Below, one piece after another: positions 1-10,739 of a stretch of 64,000 bases of DNA; the first letter of the stretch is position 1; each line of letters starts with the position of its first letter. The DNA lies in NCBI GenBank assembly GCA_003194525.1, contig NBIV01000003.1, positions 186,001 to 250,000 on the forward strand, in the 5' to 3' direction. Under the pieces are notes generated by a model. It worked only from the letters and a program-made list of their open reading frames with translations. It was not told the DNA's origin and did not search any database. Both the position numbers and the translations under genes were made by a program. This DNA is from Gracilariopsis chorda. Taxonomy: Eukaryota; Rhodophyta; Florideophyceae; Gracilariales; Gracilariaceae.

Positions 1-564
1 GGCAGCAACAGCAGCTCGTCAAGACACAAGGATCTTAAAATAGCACACAGACGCCAAAAATAGTTCCCTTTAAAATAAGAGAGAAGGTAAGAGCAGAAAA
101 AGACAACTAACATCAGTCTTGCATATAAATAAGTGTCAGTAGGGAAGGGAGTAAACAAGCGAGTTCAATCAGACACCTGCCAGTCTCTCAAACTTTAAGG
201 CCTTTCCGAGCCATTTTATAGGGTTTCCAGGCCCGTGCGGCTACCTTCTAGCTATCTTAGAAGCATATCCAGTTAGGTAGGAGCTCGTCAATGTGCACAT
301 GCGTGCATATGTGTAAATCACATAATTGTTACATATTGGGTCATTTCGGATTAGCATTCTGTGCGGCACACAAAAACAAGGCAGCGAGGATAAAGAGTAT
401 TAGTAGGAGGGAATTTGTGTACTCACATTCACCATTTGGGCACGGATTAGAATGTACGCAATCTGTGCAGGGCAGTCCCCATCATAAAGGCTGCATGACT
501 TCGTTCAGGCTGACGACGATACAAGCTTGACCGTTTAGCACCTCTGAAACCCTAGGCGTCCGCC
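1..564. other. Leading non-coding stretch
   Basis: I see no gene, RNA or clear repeat here. It is the left flank of the Harbinger remnant. No convincing terminal inverted repeat or 3 bp target duplication could be placed by eye, so the true left end of that transposon is unknown. Confidence 0.4.
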
Positions 565-1734
565 ATGCTACGCGCTGTGCTCCTCTTCCTTCTAGAGGAA
601 AGGAGCAATTGCCCCTCCAAAATTGAGACCAATTCTTTCCGCACCAACATCTGGGACATCGCTCGCCGCCGCCGCGATCGCCATATTCCTCGCCCTGCTT
701 TGCAGGAGTCGCCCTCGTCCCCATTCCTGACTCTATTACTTTCTGCCATCGATCACGCCCTCATCACGCTTACGGGCTTCGATCACCAATCATTCAATTA
801 CATACTTAACAAATTTGCTCCACTCTACACCACCTACACTCATACTCCGGCACGGGCATGGTCACGCGGCTGAAGCGCCCTAGCAGGCAACCGCGGTCGC
901 TCACAGCGGTGCAGTGCCTAGGACTGGTTCTTACGTGGAGCAGGACACGTGGGTCGTGTATGGTATTATGCATGATGTTCGGCGTAGTATCTTCCCTTTG
1001 CTCCCTCTTTTTTCGATACGGGAGGCGACTGCTGCTGCGGTCCCTTAAGGGTGATGACAATGCAGCCGTACGAATGCCGTCAGGAGAGGAAATACAAGCC
1101 TTTCAAGCATCGTTCGCCTCCAAGTATTCTACACTTTCTGATGTGTATGCTGTTGCTGATGGCTTAAAACTTTACTTGGAACAGTCTGGAGATTGCCTGA
1201 TCCAGAATATGTTCTATAATGGATCGACACGCGATCACTACGTGGACAAAATATTCGTTTTCTCTCCAAACGGGTGCATAATCGCCTGTACGAAGAACGC
1301 CCCCGGTTCAATGCACGACTACACCATTGCTGAATGGGAAAACATCTATTCAAAACTAGAGGCGTCATATGAACAATATGGTGGAAGGTGTGTTGTTGAC
1401 TCTGCGTTATGCAAACGACAGTACCCATTTCTTGTCAAATCGGCGCAGGATCACTTGAAGTCGCTGTAGATGTCCCGGATGTCATACGTCTTCGACAAGC
1501 GACTCTGCGTGGCAGGCGTCTGAATGCGGAATGCGTGCGTTACAAGGGAGTTTTTCTCGCCTTAAAGACTGCCTTTCGTACCAGGAGAGGAGTGAACGCA
1601 AGTTAATATTACTTTTTGTCGTTCGACTCTTCAACCTCCGAGCAAGACTGGTGGGGATCAATCAACTCCTCTCGTCCTATATGCCTCACTTGGGACCAGA
1701 AGCTAACCATCTATTGTTTAATCAGAACCAATAA
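565..1734 (+). pseudogene. PIF/Harbinger transposase (DDE_Tnp_4), decayed
   Basis: Three overlapping reading frames together cover a Harbinger-type DDE transposase. The first (565-873) holds the N-terminal helical part with LTGFDHQSFNYILNKF. The second (858-1469) holds the LGLVLTWSRTRG helix-turn-helix region, the first catalytic Asp in VYAVADGLKLYL, the YNG..RDHYVDKI block, APGSMHDYTIAEW and the second Asp in CVVDSAL. The third frame (about 1500-1734) holds the catalytic Glu in QASECGMRALQGSF and the conserved tail LRARLVGINQLL. The need to change frame twice within about 1.1 kb says the copy is inactive; an intron is less likely because the frames overlap. An AATAAA signal overlaps the stop at 1730-1735. 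The companion gene lies convergently on the other strand, as usual for Harbinger elements. Confidence 0.85.
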
Positions 1735-1752
1735 AACAACTGCTTCAACGTT

Positions 1753-2638
1753 CTACTTCTTTGCGAGTGACATCATAAACATATTAATGAAATTTTCATG
1801 TCGCTTGCCCTCCTCCGCGCGCGATTCTCGCTCATGGGACCTTTCCAAAGCCTTTTCCTTCCTATCTTCGTCGCGCTCCGCCTCTCCCTTCAGGCTGTCT
1901 TCACGCAGCTCTTGTCGGTCCCCTTTTTTCTCCTCACGCTCCAACGCTCTTGCTTCCTCCTCCTCATATCTCTTTGCCTGATCCTGCATCATTTGGAGTT
2001 TTTAAAGCTCAATCAGCTCAGCAGTCGAGCTCCCTGGCGTCTGCTTGTAGGGTTGGCGGTGTGGTTGCGGACGGTGAAGTTGGAGATTGTGAGGGTGATG
2101 TCGTTGAACGAGATTGACTGGCAGCTTGTGTGGCCGGGCTTGTTTGGGGCGGCGGAGGGGCGGTTACAATGGAGGGATGGTGGGATAAGTGCGGCACAGT
2201 CGGTCGCGGAGAAGTGGCGTGAAGAGGAGGAAGAGGATGAAGCTCAGGGGAGATCACGATGCGGTCCGGGTGTGGGGTCGATTCGTCATTTCGATCGTAA
2301 GACATAGGCTGGTTAAAGACGCGAGGGGGATCAGGTGATGCCATTGCAGCCTGGCAAAGACGCGGCGCTGGAGGGAACAGGGGAGCAGCAGCACAGTGCG
2401 TAGGGGGAGTGGTGGTGTGGGCATAGTGGGTGGGGGGAGTGCGGGTGTTGGCGCAGTTGGTAGGAGGAGTGCGGTTGTGGGCACAGTCGGTAGGGGGAGT
2501 GGCGGTGTAGGCGCAGTGGGTAGGGGGAGTGCGGGTGTGGGCACTGTGGAGGAAGCGGCGATGAGAATTTTTGTCAAGCACAAAACAATTTCGCACGTGG
2601 GCGAGCGTCAACGAGAGAAACAAACTGTGCAGACACAT
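1753..2638 (-). pseudogene. Harbinger companion protein remnant (proline-rich linker and charged C-terminus)
   Basis: Two minus-strand frames sit tail-to-tail with the transposase, only 18 bp from its stop. The frame at 1753-1992 encodes an extremely charged helix (many E, R, K; EEEEARALEREEKK) ending in FINMFMMSLAKK. This resembles the C-terminal tail of the Myb/SANT-like second protein of Harbinger elements. The frame at 2018-2638 encodes a Pro/Thr/Ser-rich segment with decapeptide repeats (HCAYTATPPT-like). The two frames differ in phase, so the gene is frameshifted or carries an unseen intron. I could not find the expected SANT domain, so the assignment rests on composition and on the convergent position. 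Confidence 0.5.
2400..2549. repeat. 30 bp minisatellite, five copies
   Basis: Five head-to-tail units of exactly 30 bp, each starting GTAGGGGGAGTG or a close variant and ending near GGCGCAGTGG. Units differ at a few positions. Because 30 is divisible by three, the array keeps the minus-strand frame open and encodes decapeptide repeats ending TPPT. Confidence 0.85.
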
Positions 2639-2950
2639 TTCCTGTGTTTTCGGCGCGAAATGTCGAAATGTACAGGAGCAAATTGCGATTTGTGTAATCC
2701 GGAATGACCCATTCTGTCTATATAGTGTCCCAAATGAGAAGCAAAGAATTTAAACAGGATTTCTACTGAGTTGTAGGTAGCAGTCACACCGGCTTAATTT
2801 GGGAAATGGTTTAATTTCAGACGGCATGGCTCTGAGACATGGATTCTCGAATCTCGCAAATTCCACTCGCCTCGCTTCCAACCTCAGCAAGCCCTTGCCA
2901 GAGCCTGACCACCCTCCTGACCCTCGGACATTCCAATTTCGACAACCACC

Positions 2951-5517
2951 ATGCCTCTGTCCATGAGACGCCAGACAGCCCGACTCAAAACCCGAACACA
3001 ACGTAGACTGACAGAAAAAGCGAAACGCGAACAAGCAGTAGTGCTTCTCAAACCAGGCAAAAAAGCGCGTGCGGTAGCATCAGCATGTAGTCTTTCTCGT
3101 TCCACTGCATACCGCTTGTATGCAGCATTAAAGAACAAACACACAGCAAAACTCAACAGACTCCTTAACCCAGTAGTACACTTTCCCGGACGACCAACGA
3201 CGCTCACCAAATCCGAAGAAGATGCGATTGTGGAACGCACGTTGTTTGCAGCAAGCCGCGGATTTGCGCTGGATGTCAACAACATGAGAACACTAATGGG
3301 AGCAGTTGCTTCTGATGCACGCGTAGGATATAAAGGAGGCATTCCTTCGAAAGATGCATTGCGGTCTTTCCGAGCAAGGAATCGAGAGTTGACATTTCGT
3401 TATGCTGAGGATATGTGAAGTGCAACGCTAATAGCGTTATCAGCACGTGGCGCAGTCATATTCCGCGTTGGCGATTCTAACCTCTCTACCATGGAGTATG
3501 AGTGTTACACCGGTATGTTGTTTCCGTTTGAAGGGCCCCAATTTGGTTGACAAGTGTAGTGCACAGAATTGCTGGCTTGTGCCACACGTGTGTAGAGTTT
3601 CGCACCCCCTTAGGGATATTATTAGTTAATTACTACTGTACTGTCAGGGCGCGGGCCACCACTACTTATGTGTGTGAGCTCGGGCTGCCCGGGTCAAAGT
3701 AAACGCAACAAGCGAGTGTCTGGCTCTAACTCAGGTTCCCTGGTGAGTGTCCACCTCCATCTGGAGAGACGCCATCCTGTGAAGGCCTAGTTACCCACCT
3801 CGTGGAGCTTCAGCACATTCTTACCATTACTGTGTTTGTTTCTGTGCACGCTTTTACAGCGGTTATTGTTCTTTTGTCCCGTATACAGGTGTCGTTGTTT
3901 CTGCGACTACCGGTGATTACCGATGCTCCGCTACCACAGCCCCACTCGTGTGGACACCGCACCGCTCTTGCGCGTCGCCCACCACTCGTGTGTCGCTGCA
4001 TTTTCCGCTTTCCCACTTCGTGGCCTGTCTTGGTTTCTACACCTGTACGCTAGCCGTGACGGTGAGTCCTGGTCTTACACCCGGCTTCGTGTGCTCACCA
4101 CAGGTGGTTTTGCCGCTGCGCTACCCTCACAGAGGAGGACGTCGAACACCCTTGTGTGTCTGCTCCCATCTCGGGGTATTGCACTACAATATGTGCCACA
4201 AACACTTTGAAGGGGAAAGTGTTGAGCATGTTCAGACTCTGAGTTTAGCGCTTTTTGAGTTGCAGAAAGAAGAACCAGACCAGTTCGAGGACCCACAGAG
4301 AATATGGAATTTGGACGAGACGGCAGTTAGTGCGCAGCATGGAAAGAAGGTTAAAGTATTCTCATCGTCAAAAACGTACCACCCCGGACGCCGACACGAT
4401 CTCAAAGAATATGGGAAGCACCTTACTGCAGTAATAATGGCTTCGGTTTCTGGAAACGTAGCACCTCCATCCCTCATAGTCGCCGGGAAGAAGGTCATTC
4501 CAAAGTGGATGAATGCGATGGAACAGAAAGTGCTGCGATTGCTTCCGGCTAAGTACGAGTGGCTTGGTTACAATAACTGGGTTCCGAAAGGAACAAAGAT
4601 AAGATGTACACCAAATGGTTCAATGGATGCCCACACATTGAAACATTTGGTGAAACACTTTGCGGAGTTTGTACGCCAATTCGTTCCAGATTCGAAGTCC
4701 GTTCTTGTTCTTCTAAATGGCCACAGTTCACGAAAAGGAACCGAATGAGTAGAAGAATGCATGTAGTTCAATATACACGCAATTCAACTTCCCGCTAATA
4801 CATCCCACTTCCTACAGCCATGTGATTCCCACATTGACAAACACTTCAAACAGGAAAGCAGAGAAATTCGTGACCAGCTTTTGTTGACAGGAGAGTTTTC
4901 GAATGCAAACATGAGTTTCAAAGTTAAGCTCGCCATGGCTGGTTATCGGGCAATTACCAGGGAGATCGTCAAAAAAAGTTTTGTTTGTACACTTCGGGTT
5001 ATGCCCATTGAGTAATGCGTTTGTGCATAAGTTGCGAGATAAATTCCAGCGACGGCTTGAAAGGAAAACTGTGTCAACGGAAAGCAGAAGCCAGAAGGTG
5101 AGAAGATCTGATCGATTGCGCTGTACAGATAAGGCCATCTGTAGTGAGTTCAGGAGAGTTCTCGCAGAAACCGAAGAACCAAAAATTGCAGTAACATCCG
5201 TAGAGAACATCTTGCAAAGGAACCGTACATCCAACAGAGTGTTGTGGGAATCCGCGCCGCTACGCGCACCAGTTCGTGTCATCAAATGTAATGGGTCAAA
5301 AATGGGTCAAAGGCCAGCCATGTGGTTGACAAAGAATAATGGGTCTCCGAACGTGAGGGCGGAAGACCTTTTCATCGGAAAGAAAAATGAAGATCCGAAC
5401 CAAAAGACTGAGAAACGCACTCAAAGAGCTCTTGCCCGTTTGCGGGTCAAAGCACCCCTGCCTTCCCTTTTCCAGAGCCCGGCGGACGACATTGTCTTGA
5501 TTAGTGCGCTTCTATGA
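2951..5517 (+). pseudogene. Pogo/Tigger-like (DDE_1) transposase, decayed and interrupted
   Basis: 2951-3415 encodes a basic N-terminus with a helix-turn-helix (RAVASACSLSRSTAYRLY) and HFPGRPTTLT, as in CENP-B/Psq-type transposases. After a 773 bp insertion the frame resumes in register at 4191 (CHKHFEGESVEHV) and gives the DDE_1 core: IWNLDET, LTAVIMASVSGNVAPPSLIVAG, then VLVLLNGHSSR, and after two in-frame stops (TGA 4746-4748, TAG 4764-4766) the conserved IQLPANTSHFLQPCD. The second catalytic Asp of the usual LLDGHSSH motif is Asn here (AAT, 4716-4718). The last part (ITREIVKKSF then VHFGLCPLSNAF) needs a frame change near 4985 and may continue to 5517. The copy is dead. Terminal inverted repeats were not located. 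Confidence 0.85.
3416..4188. mobile_element. Solo-LTR-like insertion in the Pogo-like transposase
   Basis: A 773 bp block begins TGAAGTGCAA and ends TTGCACTACA. This gives TG...CA termini forming a 9/10 inverted repeat. It is flanked on both sides by ATATG (3411-3415 and 4189-4193), and the transposase reading frame continues directly across the two flanks. It has no long coding frame. TG...CA ends, a 5 bp target duplication and this size fit a solo LTR. A 7 bp duplication (ATATGTG) with slightly shorter ends is the other way to read the junction, and a non-autonomous DNA element cannot be excluded. Confidence 0.65.
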
Positions 5518-7486
5518 CGGCGCAGTGAAATGGCGAGGCGCGATAAGCATGAAGGTATTCGTGGAAAGGAAGAACAAGAAGTTAGATGATCAAATCATCT
5601 GCGGTCGCCGCGCTAGCTGCCGCGGCGGAAATGGTGGCCGCTTGGAAGCATCGTCTCAAATAAACCCATTTGCTGCGTGCGGCAGCATCGTCTGCCATTA
5701 ATCATGCGATTTTCCAGTCAAATTCCAAGCTATTTGAGGCACAGTTTTTGTCTCAAATTGAGCCTTTCTGACTGCTAGCCTCATGACAATAAGGCAAACT
5801 TATTGGTTTTGTGGACATTTTGCGCAGCGCACAGGGTCCGTTCAAAGGGGAGAAAACGCAGTGAGAAGTCGTTCTTCTTCGTCACTGTCCCCCCGCACTT
5901 GGCAGGCAATGCCAAGCGCGACTCAGGAGTTTATTTTAGCTCATCGTCGGAGCAGCGCGAGCTGCACGAGGCCATGCCAGCGTAAGTTGTTGTTGAGCTT
6001 ACGTCAGTAGTGCAACTCAGTAGTGCAACAAAACTATTTAGATAATAAAGAAGAACCGCTGGACACCTGTAAAGTAGGCAAAAGCAACTGATCCCAACTT
6101 GATAGATTAAAGCGCAATAAGTAAAGAATTAGGGCAGCTCTGAGTATTCGAAGTGAGCGGTACCAGTATAACGAAGCTTCTCAAGAGATAAATGGAGCGA
6201 AGAAAATAAAGCAGTTCAACCAGTCTATAGAATAGATCAAATGTAGCGCGCAAAGCAATCGATCTGAACAAGAAAACCATAAAAACCGAACAGTAAAACC
6301 AAGCAAGAAAAAGCAGTCAAATGTGGCAGAACTTAGACCTGAGCACTGGACACGAGCATGGATATCGAGCGGTTGGGGCAAGAACCAAAATCAAGCGTTG
6401 CACGCGAGAGCAGAACAAAATTGTAGATGCAGGCTGCAGTGGTGAAAATCAAATTTTTGATGTTTAGGCAAGCAACGAAAGCTAGTGGTAGTGAAAAGTG
6501 CTAAGCAATGAAAAAGAGCGACGGCCGTAGAGAGCAAGAATTTGGGCTTATTGAGCAAGCGAACAGATTGATGAGCTTAAACCCAGTCACCGATGGCGCC
6601 ATTTTGTGCGCTGGTTTGAATGCTCGGGGCCCGAATGGCGCGTGTCCGATTGCAATGCGGCAAATGCTACGCGCGTGCCGCAATGCACTGAACGGATTGG
6701 TTACTGAGGTTTACTAAATGACTTGGCGCATGATGACAGGGTACATGTTTACATGGGCGTCGTGGGGAGCTGAACTCTGCGTTTTGATTGGTGGGTATGA
6801 AACGTGTCCTGGTGAGCTCAGGAGGTGGACCTCTGCTTACAGCACAGGCTGGACTCCGTGCACTGATTGGTAGAAATTCTGCAGTTTGCACATTATGTAA
6901 TTTCAGCAAATACCGAGATCATCGCCTATGTGTAGTGGCTTCTTCTACTGTAATGTTTGACAAGCAGTTTTTGCTTCGTGCGGACGATGCGACGAACAAA
7001 GGCAAAACATGTCGCGGACCCACTCAGGTTTTCTTGTATCTTGCACATTCCCGCAGTCCGCATAGCGATCCTTGACCTGGCTTGGAAACACATCTAAGTC
7101 TAACATAGGTATAAACGACGGATGCTTGACCTCGCTTTCGAGGCGGTAAAGCACTGTCGCTTCTCACCCATCAACTACTTTGTCGTCTCACACCATAGCG
7201 GCGGGGATGAGCAGAATCGTCTCATATCAGGTCCTTTCTACTGCTCGTTTTGCGCTGCTAAGATCAAATCGGGAGATTAACACACATCAAACATGGTGAG
7301 TGATTTGATTTTTGTGACGCAAGGAGATGCGTCTTCCTAACTGCATGATACTGTTACTATCCCTGCTGGGAGTGCAATGCAATTCTTTACCCAAGTTCTA
7401 CAATGATCGACTTTCAAGTCCTAAATTGCAAGAAGTGTAAGATACGTTGTTCTCAACACCAATTCTTCAAGGCATTGCTTGATGCT
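5518..7486. other. Non-coding stretch
   Basis: No recognisable gene. Small open frames exist (for example a 69-codon ATG frame at 6508-6717) but have no family signature or supporting context. AT-rich segments include an AATAAAG at about 6044. Confidence 0.4.
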
Positions 7487-8596
7487 CTAGTGGCGAGGTC
7501 TGTAGTACGGCGGTCTAACGTGGAAGCACTTCCTGATCGCCTGTCCATGTCCCCACTTCACGCATTTGTATCGGAAGCACTTCAAGTGCGATTTACAATC
7601 CGAATCCTTGGAGCAATGCTCGCATTCCTTCTTCTTGAAGCACTTAGCGCGAGACTCCTTAGTATCGAAGACGCACTTATGATTCCAGCACTTCTTGGTT
7701 GCGCAATCACCGTCCTTGTCACAGTCGGAGCACTCGGGAAGGAAACCGCACTTCAGCAAGGAGTCCAGAGTGTCAAAGACACACTTGCCCGACCAGCACT
7801 TGTGAGTTTCACATTGGGAGTTCTTCGTGCAGTGTTCGCATTCCTTCTTCTTGAAGCACTTATCACGAGACTCCTTAGTATCGAAGACGCACTTATGGTT
7901 CCAGCACTTCTTGGTTGCGCAATCACCGTCCTTGTCACAGTCGGAGCACTCGGGAAGGAAACCGCACTTCAGCAGGGAGTCCAGAGTGTCAAAGACACAC
8001 TTGCCCGACCAGCACTTGTGAGTTTCACATTGGGAGTTCTTCGTGCAGTGTTCGCATTCCTTCTTCTTGAAGCACTTATCGCGAGACTCCTTAGTATCGA
8101 AGACGCACTTATGGTTCCAGCACTTCTTGGTTGCGCAATCACCGTCCTTGTCACAGTCGGAGCACTCGGGAAGGAAACCGCACTTCAGCAAGGAGTCCAG
8201 AGTGTCAAAGACACACTTGCCCGACCAGCACTTGTGAGTTTCACATTGGGAGTTCTTCGTGCAGTGTTCGCACTCCTTCTTCTTGAAGCACTTAGCGCGA
8301 GACTCCTTAGTATCGAAAACGCACTTATGGTTCCAGCACTTCTTGGTTGCGCATTCGCCGTCCTTATCACAGGTAGAGCACTCGGGAAGAAAGTCGCATT
8401 TCAGAAGGGACTCAAGCGTGTCATAAACACACTTTCCTGACCAGCACTTGTACGTTTTGCACTGATAGTTTGAATAACACGCATGGCATTCCGGACGGAG
8501 ATAGTATCTACCAGAGCGAACACTGGGATCGACGGAAGAAGTAAACGCGACAGCAAAAAGGGAAAGGGAAACGGCGATGAAGATGAAGAACTTCAT
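7487..8596 (-). CDS. Secreted cysteine-rich tandem-repeat protein
   Basis: 369 residues starting with a clear signal peptide (MKFFIFIAVSLSLFAVAFTSS). The mature chain is nine modules of about 36 residues, alternating between two types. Type A reads like FLPECSDCDKDGDCATKKCW and type B like KKKECEHCTKNSQCETHKCW. Each has six cysteines spaced C-x2-C-x5-C-x4-C-x4-C-x10-C. The first and last modules are the most diverged, and the C-terminus is basic and Tyr/Pro-rich (HVRPPYYRPRH). The six-cysteine pattern implies disulphide-bonded domains outside the cell; cell wall, adhesion or defence roles are all possible. I do not recognise the family (loosely like Dickkopf-type cysteine repeats). The long open frame on the opposite strand is a by-product of the repeats. 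A TATA box lies 108 bp upstream of the ATG. Confidence 0.85.
   Translation of the reverse strand: MKFFIFIAVSLSLFAVAFTSSVDPSVRSGRYYLRPECHACYSNYQCKTYKCWSGKCVYDTLESLLKCDFLPECSTCDKDGECATKKCWNHKCVFDTKESRAKCFKKKECEHCTKNSQCETHKCWSGKCVFDTLDSLLKCGFLPECSDCDKDGDCATKKCWNHKCVFDTKESRDKCFKKKECEHCTKNSQCETHKCWSGKCVFDTLDSLLKCGFLPECSDCDKDGDCATKKCWNHKCVFDTKESRDKCFKKKECEHCTKNSQCETHKCWSGKCVFDTLDSLLKCGFLPECSDCDKDGDCATKKCWNHKCVFDTKESRAKCFKKKECEHCSKDSDCKSHLKCFRYKCVKWGHGQAIRKCFHVRPPYYRPRH
7700..8345 (-). repeat. 216 bp tandem repeat inside the cysteine-rich gene
   Basis: About three near-identical 216 bp units, each one A plus one B module, differ at only a few bases (such as TTATCACGAG versus TTATCGCGAG on the + strand). 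Such similarity at silent positions points to recent amplification or gene conversion. Confidence 0.8.
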
Positions 8597-8703
8597 TGTT
8601 CAAAGACCACTGATGGAAAGTAAGCGATAGATTCCAAGGAGAGAAGAATGCAAGAGGTCGATAAGAGCGAACGAAGGAAGTCGTGGCTGGATGTGACAAG
8701 CCC

Positions 8704-8710
8704 TTTTATA
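8704..8710 (-). promoter_or_regulatory. TATA box of the cysteine-rich gene
   Basis: TATAAAA on the minus strand, 108 bp before the ATG. The same spacing is seen for the two vWD-like genes further right. Confidence 0.6.
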
Positions 8711-9950
8711 GCGAAGGAAAGCATCTCCGAGTTGGGGTAAGGGTTACTGCAAAAGGGAAGAGCCAGGGGCGTGGTGTTCTGCTGTTTCTCCTCATCCAAA
8801 ATGATACTGGTAGCGAGATGGGCTTTGAATTTGTTCGCAGAGCTCTGAAGCGTTTGCAAGAGAATCATAAGGTCGAGACGTGCGATACAAATTTGGCCAA
8901 ACCCTACAAAAGATAAGCGACATCCAATTAGAAGTGTGCATAAAACCCTTAAGATTTCGCATATGGCTAGCAAAGACTGCTTGCTGAATTTGAGCTGTGA
9001 CGGGGGAGGTGGGTGTGTTTGCTTAAGAAGTTGGCAATTGCCTGCTTTTCATAAAAGCGCTACTCTATGTTCTCTTCTTCTGTGGCTTCTTCGGCACAAC
9101 AAGTGTTTCTAAATCAGTGGTGATTTTGATGTCGATGGTCAGCAGAGGTCCCTGGCATAATGGTGCACCCGTGGCAAGTTTCACGACTCACTACAACACA
9201 GTACGAATAGTTTTACGGAGGTTTGCTTACCCAAATGGAACCGCATCGTTTTCGAACCCAATGGTACCAACGTTACCTACTTGTGGTCAAGAAAGGGAGG
9301 CGGGAATGGTTTGAGGTACTTCATGAACCAGTGGAGTGCAAATTAAATTGAATGGTGTCGTACGCGTGACGGAGCACGCAGATTTTGAGTCCTGAACAAC
9401 TACCTGATAAGTTACCTGATACAGCACCGTAACTTACCTGGTAGCAAGGATAAGAGTTGTCCTTCTGACCCTTGGGAAGTCCCAAAAAAGACGTGCTGTC
9501 TCGTACAGATCAAACGGCGCTCACAATCAGGGAGTGTCTTATTTGTATATTATGATTATTATTATATCACAAGAAACTTGTGCCTGTCAATATCCGTGAG
9601 TCGATGTCACGGTGAGACTTCAAATTCCACTTCGCACCCGTGACTTTTGCCAACATATGTTCTCGTGATTCACTACGAAGGCCAATTTACAAAATTGTCT
9701 GCAAAACTTGACTTTCGCGGTGTAAGGATTTTGCGAACTCTAGCGAGGTTTCTTAACTAGATCAATCACAATACTGGGCTCTCCATCGTGACTGCTTCGA
9801 AGAGTTGGTCGCAAATGAAGCGCCAGCGTACTCGAGTTAAGTACCTTGCTATGCGCATGTTCTCGTTTCATAGCTTCGCCCAAGTACTTGCCCAGTCAGT
9901 GAAGAACAGGAAGCATGTAGAATCTACTCACCCAAAGTTTATGTAGAACG

Positions 9951-9988
9951 ATTAATGTGTCACGTGAGGATTAATGTGTCACGTGAGG
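9951..9988. repeat. Two tandem copies of a 19 bp unit containing CACGTG
   Basis: ATTAATGTGTCACGTGAGG is present twice without any gap. Each copy includes the palindrome CACGTG, a typical bHLH or bZIP core, but no adjacent gene is clear. Confidence 0.75.
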
Positions 9989-10682
9989 ATTTATGGTTAA
10001 TTTGATTTGAATTCTCGGTTCGCAATAATTTGCGCAACGTGTGAAATCCCTCTGGTACAGGATCGTGATGATTAACAAAGCCGTCAGTGAGTAACACCTA
10101 TCGTGTAGAGTGAGGACTACTCCCCAACGTCACAATGTGTAGCCGCTTCTCGCCGATGTTCCCACTCCAATCACATTCGAAATCATTGTTCGTGGTTCCA
10201 CTGCAACAGATTTGGCCACCTGCGTGTTGATTCTACGTCCATCTCAGTATCCACAGAATTATAGCTTTACTTCTCGCTCTAGTTACACTGGTCGAAGAAG
10301 ACGCCCCAAGCCAGAGCTATAAAGAGGCCTACAAACGTGCGGAATTCAAGTAGCTCCAAACCTTCTTCACTTGTGTATCCGGTCTACACACGAACTCAAA
10401 CAGTTGGTGCTCCGCCTTGATGACCTTGCTCTCTGCTGTTGGAGAATTTGACGACATGTCAGTGCAGGTATCTCACCATAGCGTTAACGTTCATGCCCTA
10501 ACATTAACCGTCTTGTAAGGGGCGCTGAACGAGACGCAAGTGCATAAACAATGTGCATGTCATGCTGCCACACTTTAAGATAAACAGGTTCGAGTTTTTG
10601 TGACGTGGCCTTGCTTGCGAGGTCCCGCAGCGATTTTGCAAGATAGAGAATGGTCAAATGGTAAGCGATAGTTCGCAAGAGA

Positions 10683-10739
10683 ACCAGCTTTCAGGCAGGT
10701 ACGAGACATTAAATGTCTCGTACCTGCCTGAAAGCTGGT
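10683..10739. repeat. Perfect hairpin, 28 bp arms, 1 nt spacer
   Basis: The arm starting ACCAGCTTTCAGG at 10683-10710 is repeated in exact reverse complement at 10712-10739, separated by a single A. No transposon or gene is evident around it. Confidence 0.9.

Noticed and set aside
2400-2549. CRISPR-like array
   Set aside because: Units are contiguous with no spacers, and this is a eukaryotic minisatellite.
7403-8440. Plus-strand 345-codon frame resembling a multi-span membrane protein
   Set aside because: It is the exact antisense of the cysteine-rich repeats. The hydrophobic pattern comes from reverse-complemented Cys/Lys/Asp codons, and the minus frame has the signal peptide and TATA box.
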